Below are positions 17,817 through 26,113 of a stretch of 64,000 bases of DNA, piece by piece (positions within the stretch are counted from its first letter, which is position 1; the number at the start of each line of letters is the position of its first letter). Under the pieces are notes generated by a model. The model had not been told where the DNA came from. It was given only the letters and a program-made list of their open reading frames with translations, and searched no databases. Source of the DNA: Paracoccus sediminis (GTDB lineage Bacteria; Pseudomonadota; Alphaproteobacteria; Rhodobacterales; Rhodobacteraceae); contig NZ_FZNM01000008.1 in the NCBI RefSeq assembly GCF_900188295.1, positions 78,047 to 142,046 on the forward strand, given 5' to 3'. A program made the position numbers and the translations under genes.

Positions 17817-19310
17817 ATGCTTCTGTCGATCCGGTCGCTGACCAAGACGTTTCCCGGCACGCGTGCGCTGGATGCGGTCGATTTCGACCTGCGCGCGGGC
17901 GAGGTCCATGCCCTGCTGGGCGAAAACGGCGCGGGCAAGTCGACGCTTATCAAATGCCTGACCGGCGCTTATCGGCGCGACGGCGGCACGGTGATGCTGG
18001 ACGGCGCCCCCATCGACCCGCAATCGACCGCCATGGCGCAGGAACTGGGCATCGGCACCGTCTATCAAGAGGTGAACCTGCTGCCGAACCTGACCATCGC
18101 GCAGAATCTGATGTTCGGGCGCGAACCGCGCCGCTGGGGCCTGATCCAGGGCCGGGCGATGCGGATGCAGGCACGGGCCACCTTGGCCGAATACGGGCTG
18201 TCGCTGGATGTGGACCGCGATCTTGGCACCTGTTCCGTGGCTATCCAGCAGATCGTCGCCATCGCCCGCGCGGTCGCCCTGTCGGGCAAGGTGCTGATCC
18301 TGGACGAACCCACCGCCAGCCTGGACGCGGCCGAGGTGCGGATGGTCTTCGACGTGATCCGGGGGTTGCGCGACCGGGGGCTGGGGATCGTCTTTGTGTC
18401 GCATTTCCTGGATCAGGTGTTCGACCTGACCGACCGGGTGACGGTGCTGCGAAACGGCCGCAGGATCGTGACCGAAGATACCGCCAGCCTGGACCGCGTC
18501 CGCCTGATCGAACACATGCTGGGCCGCGAGCTTGAGGCCGCGACGGGCCATCCGTCGCCGGACCGGGTCGCCCGTCCGCCGATGCTGGACATCCGCGGCC
18601 TTGGCCGGCGCGGCACGATCGAGCCGTTCGATCTGGCCGTGGGGCAGGGCGAGGTCGTGGGACTGGCGGGCCTGCTGGGATCGGGCCGCACCGAAACTGC
18701 GGAACTGCTGTTCGGGTTGCTGGGCGCCCATTCCGGCGGCGCGCGCGACCAAGCCGGCCCGCTGGATCTGCGCAACCCGCGCGCGGCCGTCGCCGCAGGC
18801 TTCGGCTTCGTGCCGGAAGAACGCAAGACCGACGGCATCGTGGCCGACCTGTCGGTGCGCGAAAACATCGCCCTCGGCCTGCAAGCGCGGGCAGGCTGGG
18901 CACGGCCGATTCCGCGCGCACAGCAGAACCGGCTGGCCGACGACTATATCCGGCGGCTGGACATCCGCACCGCAGGCCGGGAAAAGCGCGTCGGCGATCT
19001 GTCGGGCGGCAACCAGCAAAAGGTCGTTCTGGCCCGCTGGCTGGCGATGAACCCGCGCTTTCTGATTTTGGACGAACCGACGCGCGGCATCGACGTGGGC
19101 GCCCATGCGGAAATCGTGCGGCTGATCCACGGACTGGTGGACCAGGGCATGTCGCTGCTGGTCATCAGTTCGGAAATCGACGAGTTGATCGCCGTGTCCG
19201 ACCGGGTGATCGTGCTGCGCGACCGCCGCCATGTCGCCGAACTGACCGGCACCGATATTGCCCCCGACCGCATCATGCGGGCCATCGCCGCCACCGGAAA
19301 GGCCGCGTGA
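17817..19310 (+). CDS. ytfR: Galactofuranose-type ABC transporter ATPase YtfR
   Basis: This is a double ABC-domain ATPase of 497 residues. The first Walker A is GENGAGKST and the second domain begins after about residue 250. [22 protein letters not shown] and [15 protein letters not shown] mark the second signature and Walker B regions. The ATG at 17817 follows a run of G residues that serves as ribosome-binding site. It overlaps the next permease by one base. Its partners are ytfQ, ytfT and yjfF. Confidence 0.9.
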   Translation: MLLSIRSLTKTFPGTRALDAVDFDLRAGEVHALLGENGAGKSTLIKCLTGAYRRDGGTVMLDGAPIDPQSTAMAQELGIGTVYQEVNLLPNLTIAQNLMFGREPRRWGLIQGRAMRMQARATLAEYGLSLDVDRDLGTCSVAIQQIVAIARAVALSGKVLILDEPTASLDAAEVRMVFDVIRGLRDRGLGIVFVSHFLDQVFDLTDRVTVLRNGRRIVTEDTASLDRVRLIEHMLGRELEAATGHPSPDRVARPPMLDIRGLGRRGTIEPFDLAVGQGEVVGLAGLLGSGRTETAELLFGLLGAHSGGARDQAGPLDLRNPRAAVAAGFGFVPEERKTDGIVADLSVRENIALGLQARAGWARPIPRAQQNRLADDYIRRLDIRTAGREKRVGDLSGGNQQKVVLARWLAMNPRFLILDEPTRGIDVGAHAEIVRLIHGLVDQGMSLLVISSEIDELIAVSDRVIVLRDRRHVAELTGTDIAPDRIMRAIAATGKAA

Positions 19311-20323
19311 TGGACCTGCTGAAACGCCTTGCCCCGCAACTGATCGCCCTGACGTCCCTGGTCGCGGTGGTCACGGCCCTTTACCCGGCGTTCCTGGACG
19401 TGCAGATGAACGACGGGCGGCTGGTCGGACCGGTGATCGACGTGCTGAAGCGGTCGGCGCCGGTGGCGCTGCTGGCCGTGGGCATGACGCTGGTGATCGC
19501 CACGCGCGGGATCGACCTGTCGGTCGGCACGATCATGGCGATCTGCGGCGCGGTCGCCGCATCAACGGTCGCGGCGGGCTTGGGCCTGCCTGCCGCGCTG
19601 CTGCTGGCGCTTGGAGCGGGTGCGGCGGCGGGGCTGTGGAACGGCGTCCTGGTCGCCATCGTCGGCATCCAGCCCTTTGTCGCCACGCTGATCCTGATGA
19701 CCATGGGGCGCGGCATCGCCCAGCTGATAACCGAGGGGCGGATCCTGACCTTCACCGATCCGGGCTTTGGCTGGATCGGATCGGGGACGGTGCTGGGCCT
19801 GCCGGTGCCCACGGGAATCTGGATCCTCGCCGCCATCGGCACCGGTCTGCTGATGCGGCGCACCGCACTGGGCCTGCTGGTCGAGGCGATCGGCATCAAC
19901 CGCCGCGCCAGCACTTTGGCGGGCGTCAACGCCACGGTGCTGCTGATCGCCGTCTATGTCGCGTCGGGCCTGTGCGCCGCCCTGGCCGGGTTGATCGTGA
20001 CCGCCGACATCCGCGGCGCGGACGCCAACAACGCCGGTCTGTGGCTGGAACTGGATGCGATCCTGGCCGTGGTGATCGGCGGCAATTCCCTGCTGGGGGG
20101 GCGGTTCTCGATCGCCGCGTCCGTCCTGGGTGCGCTTGTCATCACCACGATCAGCATCGGCATCCGCCTGATCGGCTTTCCGTCGGAATACAACCTCATC
20201 ATCAAGGCCGGGCTGGTGCTGGCGATCCTGGTCCTGCAATCGCCGCGCATCAGCGCCGAATGGCGCCTGTGGCGCGACAGCCACCGCGCAAGCCGCGAAG
20301 CCGCCCTGCGGAGGCAGGCATGA
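19310..20323 (+). CDS. ytfT: Galactofuranose-type ABC transporter permease YtfT
   Basis: This is one of two permeases of the Ytf importer. It has 337 residues from the ATG at 19310; a GTG one codon earlier is also possible. Hydrophobic helices alternate with RGIDLSVGTIMAICGAVAAS, GIQPFVATLILMTMGRGIAQLI and AIGINRRASTLAGVN, typical of CUT2 permeases. The insertion of a periplasmic loop after the first helix (MNDGRLVGPVID) is normal for YtfT. Confidence 0.9.
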   Translation: MDLLKRLAPQLIALTSLVAVVTALYPAFLDVQMNDGRLVGPVIDVLKRSAPVALLAVGMTLVIATRGIDLSVGTIMAICGAVAASTVAAGLGLPAALLLALGAGAAAGLWNGVLVAIVGIQPFVATLILMTMGRGIAQLITEGRILTFTDPGFGWIGSGTVLGLPVPTGIWILAAIGTGLLMRRTALGLLVEAIGINRRASTLAGVNATVLLIAVYVASGLCAALAGLIVTADIRGADANNAGLWLELDAILAVVIGGNSLLGGRFSIAASVLGALVITTISIGIRLIGFPSEYNLIIKAGLVLAILVLQSPRISAEWRLWRDSHRASREAALRRQA

Positions 20324-21294
20324 ACACCCGCGCCCTGCCCCTGTATGTGACGGTCGGGATCTTCCTGCTGGCCTATCTGGTCTTCTGGCTGCAGTTCCCC
20401 AACATCCTGTCCACCCGTGTCATCGGCAACCTTCTGACCGACAACGCCTATCTGGGCATCGTCGCGGTCGGAATGACGCTGGTGATCCTGGGGGGCGGGA
20501 TCGACCTGTCGGTGGGATCGGTGATCGCCTTTTCCGGCGTGTTCATCGCCGTCCTGCTGCGCGATGCGGGGCTGCATCCGCTGGCGGTCTTTGCGCTGCT
20601 GCTGCTGCTGACCACCGCCTTTGGCGCGGGCATGGGCTTTCTGATCGACCGGCTGGCCATGCCCGCGTTCATCGTCACGCTGGCGGGCATGTTCCTGGCG
20701 CGCGGCGCGGCCTATATCCTGTCCATCGATTCCGTGCCGATCCAGCATCCCTTCTATGATACGCTGCAAGGGGCATACTGGCTGATGCCCGGCAAGGGGC
20801 GGCTGACGCTGATCGGCGTCGCGATGGTCCTGATCGTCGTCCTGGGCATGATCGTCGCCCACAAGACCCGGTTCGGCGCATCCGTCTATGCCCTGGGCGG
20901 AGGAGAGGCCGCGGCGCGGCTGATGGGCGTCCGGCAGGGACGCACCACCGTCATGGTCTATGCCTTTTCCGGCGCCATGGCCGGATTGGCGGGGATCGTC
21001 TTTTCGATCTATACCGGATCGGGCTATTCGCTGGCCACCGTGGGCACCGAGTTGACGGCGATCGCCGCCGTGGTCATCGGCGGCACATTGTTGACGGGGG
21101 GCGCGGGATACATGTTCGGCACCTTCGTGGGGGTGCTGACCATGGGGCTGATCCAGACCTATATCGTCTTCGACGGCAGCCTGTCGTCCTGGTGGACCAA
21201 GATCGTCGTCGGGATCCTGTTGCTGGCCTTCATCCTGCTGCAAAAGGGCCTGTTGAAACTGTCGCGGATGCGGCTTGCGCGGGGGGCTGCATGA
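20320..21294 (+). CDS. yjfF: Galactofuranose-type ABC transporter permease YjfF
   Basis: This is the second permease of the importer, with 324 residues and a start overlapping the ytfT stop. It shows [27 protein letters not shown] and IVTLAGMFLARGAAYI, and a carboxy-terminal run of helices ending in a basic tail. Having two different permeases distinguishes this system from the ChvE importer, which uses one. The following lactonase gene overlaps its stop by four bases. Confidence 0.9.
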   Translation: MNTRALPLYVTVGIFLLAYLVFWLQFPNILSTRVIGNLLTDNAYLGIVAVGMTLVILGGGIDLSVGSVIAFSGVFIAVLLRDAGLHPLAVFALLLLLTTAFGAGMGFLIDRLAMPAFIVTLAGMFLARGAAYILSIDSVPIQHPFYDTLQGAYWLMPGKGRLTLIGVAMVLIVVLGMIVAHKTRFGASVYALGGGEAAARLMGVRQGRTTVMVYAFSGAMAGLAGIVFSIYTGSGYSLATVGTELTAIAAVVIGGTLLTGGAGYMFGTFVGVLTMGLIQTYIVFDGSLSSWWTKIVVGILLLAFILLQKGLLKLSRMRLARGAA

Positions 21295-22133
21295 TCCACG
21301 ATCACCGGCATTGCCAGTTGGGCGAGGGGGCGCTGTGGCATCCCGAGCGCCGGCAGTTCTTCTGGTTCGACATCCTGGGGAAACGGCTTTTGTCCCAGGA
21401 CGCGGACGGGTCGCCGCTGGAATGGCGCTTCGACCGCATGGCCTCGGCCGCGGGCTGGATCGACCGGGACCGGCTGATGATCGCCACGGAAACCGGGCTG
21501 GCGATCCTGTCGCTGGCAGACGGGATTCTGACCGATGTGAAGGCGGTCGAGGCCGACAACCCGGCCACCCGGTCGAACGACGGCCGCGCCGACCGGCACG
21601 GCGGGTTCTGGTTCGGCACGATGGGCAAGAAGGCCGAGGCGCGGGCGGGCGCGATCTATCGTTATCATCGCGGCGAGGTCCGCAGGCTGGTCGATACGAT
21701 CACCATCCCGAATTCGATCTGCTTTGATCCCGACGGCGGCACCGTGCATTTTGCCGACACGGATCGCGGCATCGTCTGGCGTCAGGGGCTGGACGGCGAC
21801 GGCTGGCCGGTGGGCGAGCGTCAGCTCTATCTGGATCTGTCCGCGCGGGGCTGGTCGCCCGACGGCGCGGTGATCGACGCGGATGGCGGTTTATGCTGCG
21901 CCATTTGGGGCGAGGGGGCGGTGGTCCGCTTTGACGCCCAGGGGCGGCAGACGCACCGGTTCGATGTCGGCGGGCAACAGTCATCCTGCCCGGCCCTTGG
22001 CGGGCCAGCCCTGTCCGATCTGCTGGTGACGACTGCCTGGGACGGCATGGCGGATCCCGATGACGCGCAAGGCCGCATCTATCGGCTGGAGACCGGCCTG
22101 ACCGGACTGCCCGAACCCAAGGTGATCCTGTGA
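21291..22133 (+). CDS. SMP-30/gluconolactonase family sugar lactonase
   Basis: This hydrolyses the aldonolactone made by the Gfo/Idh/MocA dehydrogenase. The protein has 280 residues with a six-bladed beta-propeller pattern. It opens with LGEGALWHPERRQFFWFDI, where the glutamate is a metal ligand, then has NDGRADRHGGFWFGTMG and PNSICFDPDGGTVHFADT with an Asn/Asp metal site. The best fit is an L-arabinolactonase or galactonolactonase. The preceding and following genes overlap it by four bases each. Confidence 0.87.
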   Translation: MIHDHRHCQLGEGALWHPERRQFFWFDILGKRLLSQDADGSPLEWRFDRMASAAGWIDRDRLMIATETGLAILSLADGILTDVKAVEADNPATRSNDGRADRHGGFWFGTMGKKAEARAGAIYRYHRGEVRRLVDTITIPNSICFDPDGGTVHFADTDRGIVWRQGLDGDGWPVGERQLYLDLSARGWSPDGAVIDADGGLCCAIWGEGAVVRFDAQGRQTHRFDVGGQQSSCPALGGPALSDLLVTTAWDGMADPDDAQGRIYRLETGLTGLPEPKVIL

Positions 22134-23101
22134 GCCGATGGAGCCTGCCCGACGGGCGGCGCGTGGACCGTCTGACGCTGACCGGCGGCGGGCTGACCGC
22201 GCAATTGCTGACGCTGGGCGCGACGGTGCAGGATCTGCGGCTTGACGGCGTGGATCATCCGCTGATCCTCGGCTGCCCCGATCCGGCGGATTACCTGGGC
22301 GACGGTCTTTATGTGGGCGCCATCGTGGGACGCTTCGCCAACCGCATTGGCGGGGCGCGCCTTGCGCTGGACGGGCGGGACTATCGCACCGATCCGAACT
22401 TTCGCACCCGCCACACGCTGCATGGCGGATCGCGCGGCACCCACTGGCACCTGTGGACGGTTCGGCGGGCACGCCCCGACGGCGCCACCCTGACGCTGGA
22501 ACTGCCCGACGGCGCCATGGGCTTTCCCGGCACGCTGAGCATCCGCGCCGACATCGCCCTGCGCGACAGCACGCTGATGTTCGACATTCAGGCCGAAACC
22601 GACGCGCCGACGCCCTGCAATCTGGCGCATCACGGGTATTTCATCCTTGACGACAGCGGCGACGTGCGGGGGCACCGGCTGCGCGTCGCGGCGGATCGGT
22701 ACCTGCCGGTCGATGACGACCTGATCCCGCTGCCCGGCACCGCGCCGGTTGCGGGCACGCGCTTCAATTTCCGGCATGGGCGCGCGATTGCGCCGGGCGG
22801 ATACGACCACAACCTGTGCCTGCCGGGCGGGCCTGCGGCCCGGCGGCTGGTGGCGGAATTGACGGGCCAAACGGGAATCCGCATGCAGATTGAAACCGAC
22901 CAGCCGGGCTTGCAGCTTTACGACGGGGCGCATTTCGACGGGCTGCGGGGTCTGGACGGCCGCCGCTATGGCCCGTTCGCCGGGGTGGCCCTGGAAACGC
23001 AGAACTGGCCCGACGCGCCGAACCGGCCGGATTTCCCCGATTCCATCCTGCGCCCCGGTCAGATCTATCGGCATCATACGGCCTACAGGTTTGCCCGATG
23101 A
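22130..23101 (+). CDS. galM: Aldose 1-epimerase (mutarotase), GalM-like
   Basis: This interconverts alpha and beta anomers of aldoses, which is useful because the dehydrogenase and importers distinguish sugar forms. The 323-residue protein starts with GTG at 22130, inside the lactonase stop (GTGA); the nearby ATG is out of frame. Motifs are GRFANRIGGARLALDG, HTLHGGSRGTHWHLW, LAHHGYFILD (histidine acting in catalysis) and the acidic residue in LALETQNWPDAPN near the C-terminus. Confidence 0.9.
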   Translation: MSRWSLPDGRRVDRLTLTGGGLTAQLLTLGATVQDLRLDGVDHPLILGCPDPADYLGDGLYVGAIVGRFANRIGGARLALDGRDYRTDPNFRTRHTLHGGSRGTHWHLWTVRRARPDGATLTLELPDGAMGFPGTLSIRADIALRDSTLMFDIQAETDAPTPCNLAHHGYFILDDSGDVRGHRLRVAADRYLPVDDDLIPLPGTAPVAGTRFNFRHGRAIAPGGYDHNLCLPGGPAARRLVAELTGQTGIRMQIETDQPGLQLYDGAHFDGLRGLDGRRYGPFAGVALETQNWPDAPNRPDFPDSILRPGQIYRHHTAYRFAR

Positions 23102-23991
23102 CCGCGCTGATCGGCATCGACTGGGGCACCACCTCGTTCCGAGCCTGGCGGATGGGGCCGGGGGGCGAGGTTCTGGACAGCGTGACGGACGGTCCCGGCA
23201 TCCTGGCGGCGGGCGCGTTGCCGGGCGGGTTCGCCCAAGCCTTGCAGGATCGCCTCGGCGGCTGGCTGGACGGCGCTCCGATCATCGCATCGGGCATGAT
23301 TGCCAGCCGCAACGGCTGGGTGGAAACCCCTTATCTGCCCCTGCCTCTGGACGCGGGCGCGCTGGCGAACAGCCTGACCCTGCACGACGGCATCCATTTC
23401 GTCACCGGGGCCGTCAGCGACCCCGACGGACCTTCCCCCGACGTGATGCGCGGTGAGGAAACCGAGATCATCGGTCATCTGGCGGGCGGCGGCGGCGACG
23501 GCCTGTTCGTCCTGCCCGGCACGCACAGCAAATGGGCGCGGACCGAAGGCGGCACGCTGGTGTCGTTCCGCACGGTGATGACGGGCGAAGTCTTTGGCGC
23601 CCTGCGCGACCACACCATCCTGGGCCGCCTGATCCAGGCGGGGCCAGCCTCACCGGAACCCGGCCGGGACGACGCCTTTCGCCGGGGGGTCGAGGCTGGT
23701 CGGCAGGACGGCGCGCTGCTGGGCCGCATCTTCTCGGCCCGGACGCTGGCGTTGATGGACCGGCTGCCGCTGGGCCACATCGCCGATTACCTGTCCGGTC
23801 TGCTGATCGGCGACGAGGTGGCCCATGGCGCGCAGGACGCGGCCGGGCCGGTCACGATCATCGGGCGCGGCGATCTGGCCGCGCGATACCAGACGGCCTT
23901 CGCGGTGCTGGGCCGTGCCGCCGACATCGCGCCTCCGGGCATGGCGCAGCGGGGGCTGTGGGACATCGCCCGGCTAAGGGGACTTGCATGA
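23098..23991 (+). CDS. dgoK: 2-dehydro-3-deoxygalactonokinase
   Basis: This phosphorylates 2-keto-3-deoxy-D-galactonate in the De Ley-Doudoroff galactose route. The 297-residue protein has the DgoK family fold: the N-terminal phosphate loop IGIDWGTTSFRAW, then ASGMIASRNGW, a central GEETEIIGHLA and LPGTHSKWA. It is translationally coupled to galM (ATGA) and to dgoA downstream. Its presence shows that the operon makes a phosphorylated six-carbon intermediate, which the arabinose branch does not need. Confidence 0.92.
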   Translation: MTALIGIDWGTTSFRAWRMGPGGEVLDSVTDGPGILAAGALPGGFAQALQDRLGGWLDGAPIIASGMIASRNGWVETPYLPLPLDAGALANSLTLHDGIHFVTGAVSDPDGPSPDVMRGEETEIIGHLAGGGGDGLFVLPGTHSKWARTEGGTLVSFRTVMTGEVFGALRDHTILGRLIQAGPASPEPGRDDAFRRGVEAGRQDGALLGRIFSARTLALMDRLPLGHIADYLSGLLIGDEVAHGAQDAAGPVTIIGRGDLAARYQTAFAVLGRAADIAPPGMAQRGLWDIARLRGLA

Positions 23992-24614
23992 CCGATTTCG
24001 ACACCGCCTTTGCCGCCAACCCGCTGATCGCGATCCTGCGCGGCCTGCGCCCGGACGAGGCCGCCAACACCGCCGCCGCCCTGACCGGCGCGGGGTTCAC
24101 GATCCTCGAGGTGCCGCTGAATTCCCCCGATCCGCTGGACAGCATCGCCCGGATGGCCGCGGCGGTCCCCGATGCCCTGGTCGGCGCGGGCACGGTGACG
24201 ACCCCCGATCAGGTCGGCGCGGTAGAGGATGCGGGGGGCCGGATCATCATCGCCCCGAACTTCGACCCCCGCGTCGCCGCCGAGGCCGTGCGCCGGAATC
24301 TTGCCTATTGCCCCGGCGTGGGCACCGTCAGCGAAGCCTTTGCCGCGCTGGATGCGGGGGCCGCCGCGCTCAAGCTGTTCCCGGCCGAGATGATCCCCCC
24401 CCCCGCCGTCAAGGCGATGCGGGCCGTCCTGCCGCGCCATGTGCGGCTGCTGCCGGTGGGGGGCATCGATCCGGCCGCGATGGCGGCATACCGGCAGGCC
24501 GGGGCGGACGGGTTCGGGCTGGGATCCGCGCTGTTCCGGCCCGGCCAGGATGCCGGAACCACGGGGATGCGGGCGCGCGACTTCATGGCGGCCTGGCGGG
24601 CGTTGCCGCGTTAA
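23988..24614 (+). CDS. dgoA: 2-dehydro-3-deoxy-6-phosphogalactonate aldolase
   Basis: This cleaves 2-keto-3-deoxy-6-phosphogalactonate to pyruvate and glyceraldehyde-3-phosphate. The 208-residue protein has a KDPG-aldolase TIM barrel: LIAILRGLRPDEA at the N-terminus, EVPLNSPDPLDSI, GAGTVTTPDQV, and the Schiff-base lysine in AALKLFPAEM. The GLRPDEA/NSPDP variant separates it from Eda of the glucose pathway. It is the last gene of the sugar operon, with no T-run terminator immediately after. Confidence 0.92.
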   Translation: MTDFDTAFAANPLIAILRGLRPDEAANTAAALTGAGFTILEVPLNSPDPLDSIARMAAAVPDALVGAGTVTTPDQVGAVEDAGGRIIIAPNFDPRVAAEAVRRNLAYCPGVGTVSEAFAALDAGAAALKLFPAEMIPPPAVKAMRAVLPRHVRLLPVGGIDPAAMAAYRQAGADGFGLGSALFRPGQDAGTTGMRARDFMAAWRALPR

Positions 24615-24674
24615 GGGTTCCTTTCGGCGGCGGCGGGCAGGGGGCTGGTCCCTTTGGGGGAGGAGGGGAACATT

Positions 24675-24697
24675 GCCCAAAGAATATGCGTTTGGGC
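24675..24697. promoter_or_regulatory. Inverted repeat upstream of the secreted acidic protein
   Basis: GCCCAAA (24675-24681) and TTTGGGC (24691-24697) are perfectly complementary with a nine-base spacer containing GAATATG. It lies 46 bases before the next start codon in the dgoA-downstream gap. It could be an operator or an RNA hairpin. Confidence 0.35.
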
Positions 24698-24743
24698 CGA
24701 TGCGCCGCAGGGGATGGCGTATCACACAATCCGGGAGGATCAG

Positions 24744-25298
24744 ATGAAACCCATTTGCACAGGGGCTGTCGCTGCTGCGCTGCTGGCGCTGACAACCGTG
24801 GCCGCCCAAGCCGATTGCGCCGCCGAAATCGCCCGCCTGACCACGGGGGGCGACGCCTCGGGCAGCATGGCCGCAGAGTCGGAGGGAATTTCCAAGGACG
24901 GCTCGCTTGCGCCGCTGGAAGATGCGCCCGACGCGGCGGCGGACGGCGATGCCGCGGCCGCCGCTGATGCGGCGGCAGCCACGGAAACGGCGGCGGCCTC
25001 GGGGATGAACAGCGCGGCCCCCACCGATGCCGAGGCCGGCGCGGGGGATGAAGGCATCGCCAAGGACGGCTCGCTTGCGCCGCTGGAAGGCGCGGAGGGA
25101 CAGCAGGCGGGTGTGGCGATGTCGGGTGCCGACGCGCAGGCGCAGCAGGAAGGCGAACCCACCGCCGCCGAGCAGGCCGCCGGCGGCACGGCCGACGCTT
25201 CGACCCGCGAGGTCCATATCCAGGCCGCGCGCGATGCGCTTGCCGCCGGGGACGAGGATGCCTGCATGAAGGCGATCGAGGCCGCGGGATCGGCCTGA
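24744..25298 (+). CDS. Secreted acidic Ala-rich protein with a duplicated motif, unknown function
   Basis: I do not recognise a known function. From the ATG at 24744, with GGGAGG upstream, the protein has 184 residues. A signal peptide covers about residues 1-23 (cleavage after VAAQA). The mature part is low-complexity and rich in Ala, Glu, Asp and Gly. The segment EGISKDGSLAPLE recurs as EGIAKDGSLAPLE about 60 residues later. Only two mature cysteines are present, one just after the signal (DCAAEI) and one near the end (EDACMKAI), which could form a disulfide. The C-terminal 25 residues are helix-prone and end AIEAAGSA. It stands alone between the sugar operon and an exonuclease gene. Confidence 0.75.
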   Translation: MKPICTGAVAAALLALTTVAAQADCAAEIARLTTGGDASGSMAAESEGISKDGSLAPLEDAPDAAADGDAAAAADAAAATETAAASGMNSAAPTDAEAGAGDEGIAKDGSLAPLEGAEGQQAGVAMSGADAQAQQEGEPTAAEQAAGGTADASTREVHIQAARDALAAGDEDACMKAIEAAGSA

Positions 25299-25307
25299 CC
25301 CCCCATT

Positions 25308-25330
25308 TGGCCGGGGGCGCACCCCGGCCA
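25308..25330 (+). terminator. Strong hairpin after the secreted acidic protein
   Basis: TGGCCGGGG (25308-25316) pairs perfectly with CCCCGGCCA (25322-25330) around five bases, ten bases after the stop codon. No T-run is present, so termination is uncertain. Confidence 0.5.
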
Positions 25331-25430
25331 TCGTGGCGCGATGGCGTCGGTCGGGCGAATAAGGGCTGGAATGCCGTGCCGGTTTCTGGTCAGAGGGCAG
25401 AAGTGCAGCCTGGCCGGGACGAACGACGCA

Positions 25431-26045
25431 ATGAGCATACACCTGTACCCCAACGACCTTCCCGACGACCTGGATCTTGGCCCGGTGGTGGCCATCGATA
25501 CCGAAACGATGGGGCTTGACCCCCGGCGGGATCGGCTGTGCCTGGTGCAGTTGTCCACGGGCGACGGCGACGCGCATCTGGTCCAGATCGAATGCGGCCA
25601 GACCGAGGCGCCGAACCTGTGCCGGATGCTGACCGATCCCAAGGTGCTCAAGCTGTTCCATTTTGCCCGGTTCGACGTGGCGGCGTTGGAAAACGCCTTT
25701 GGCGTGGTCACGGCGCCGGTCTGGTGCACCAAGATCGCCTCCAAGCTGGTGCGGACCTTTACCGACCGGCACGGGCTGAAATACCTGCTGAGCGAACTGG
25801 TCAACGTCGATGTCAGCAAGCAGCAGCAGACCAGCGACTGGGGGGCGGCGGATCTGACCGATGCGCAACTGGAATACGCAGCATCCGACGTGTTGCATCT
25901 GCACAAGCTGAAAGAGGCGCTGGAGGAGAAACTGCGCCGGGAAAACCGCATCGGGCTGGCGCAAGCCTGTTTCGATTTCCTGCCCGCCCGTGCCCATCTC
26001 GATCTGCTGGGCTGGGGGGATGAAAACGACATCTTCCGGCACTAG
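25431..26045 (+). CDS. Short ribonuclease D-like 3'-5' exonuclease
   Basis: This DEDD-family exonuclease trims RNA 3' ends. From the ATG at 25431 the protein has 204 residues and consists of the exonuclease domain only; the HRDC domains of full-length RNase D are absent. Catalytic acidic residues are seen in VVAIDTETMGLDP (ExoI), FHFARFDVAALE (ExoII) and YAASDVLHLHKL (ExoIII with the tyrosine). The frame extends upstream to 25341, but the conserved region begins with MSIHLYPNDLP. Such short forms are common in Rhodobacterales. Confidence 0.88.
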   Translation: MSIHLYPNDLPDDLDLGPVVAIDTETMGLDPRRDRLCLVQLSTGDGDAHLVQIECGQTEAPNLCRMLTDPKVLKLFHFARFDVAALENAFGVVTAPVWCTKIASKLVRTFTDRHGLKYLLSELVNVDVSKQQQTSDWGAADLTDAQLEYAASDVLHLHKLKEALEEKLRRENRIGLAQACFDFLPARAHLDLLGWGDENDIFRH

Positions 26046-26054
26046 ATCGGTCAG

Positions 26055-26107
26055 GCCGGGGGCTGTCTGCCCCCGAACCCCCGAGGATATTTGACCAAGG
26101 CAAAGGC
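26055..26107 (+). repeat. Dispersed intergenic element, copy A
   Basis: A GGGGGC/GCCCCC hairpin (26058-26074) is followed by the conserved core CCCCCGAGGATATTT, then CCAAGGCAAAGG. It begins nine bases after the exonuclease stop and ends in an AAAGG that is correctly spaced as ribosome-binding site for the TTG start of kdsD. Related copies lie at 40474-40529 (minus orientation) and 49578-49635. Confidence 0.7.
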
Positions 26108-26113
26108 AGCGGT

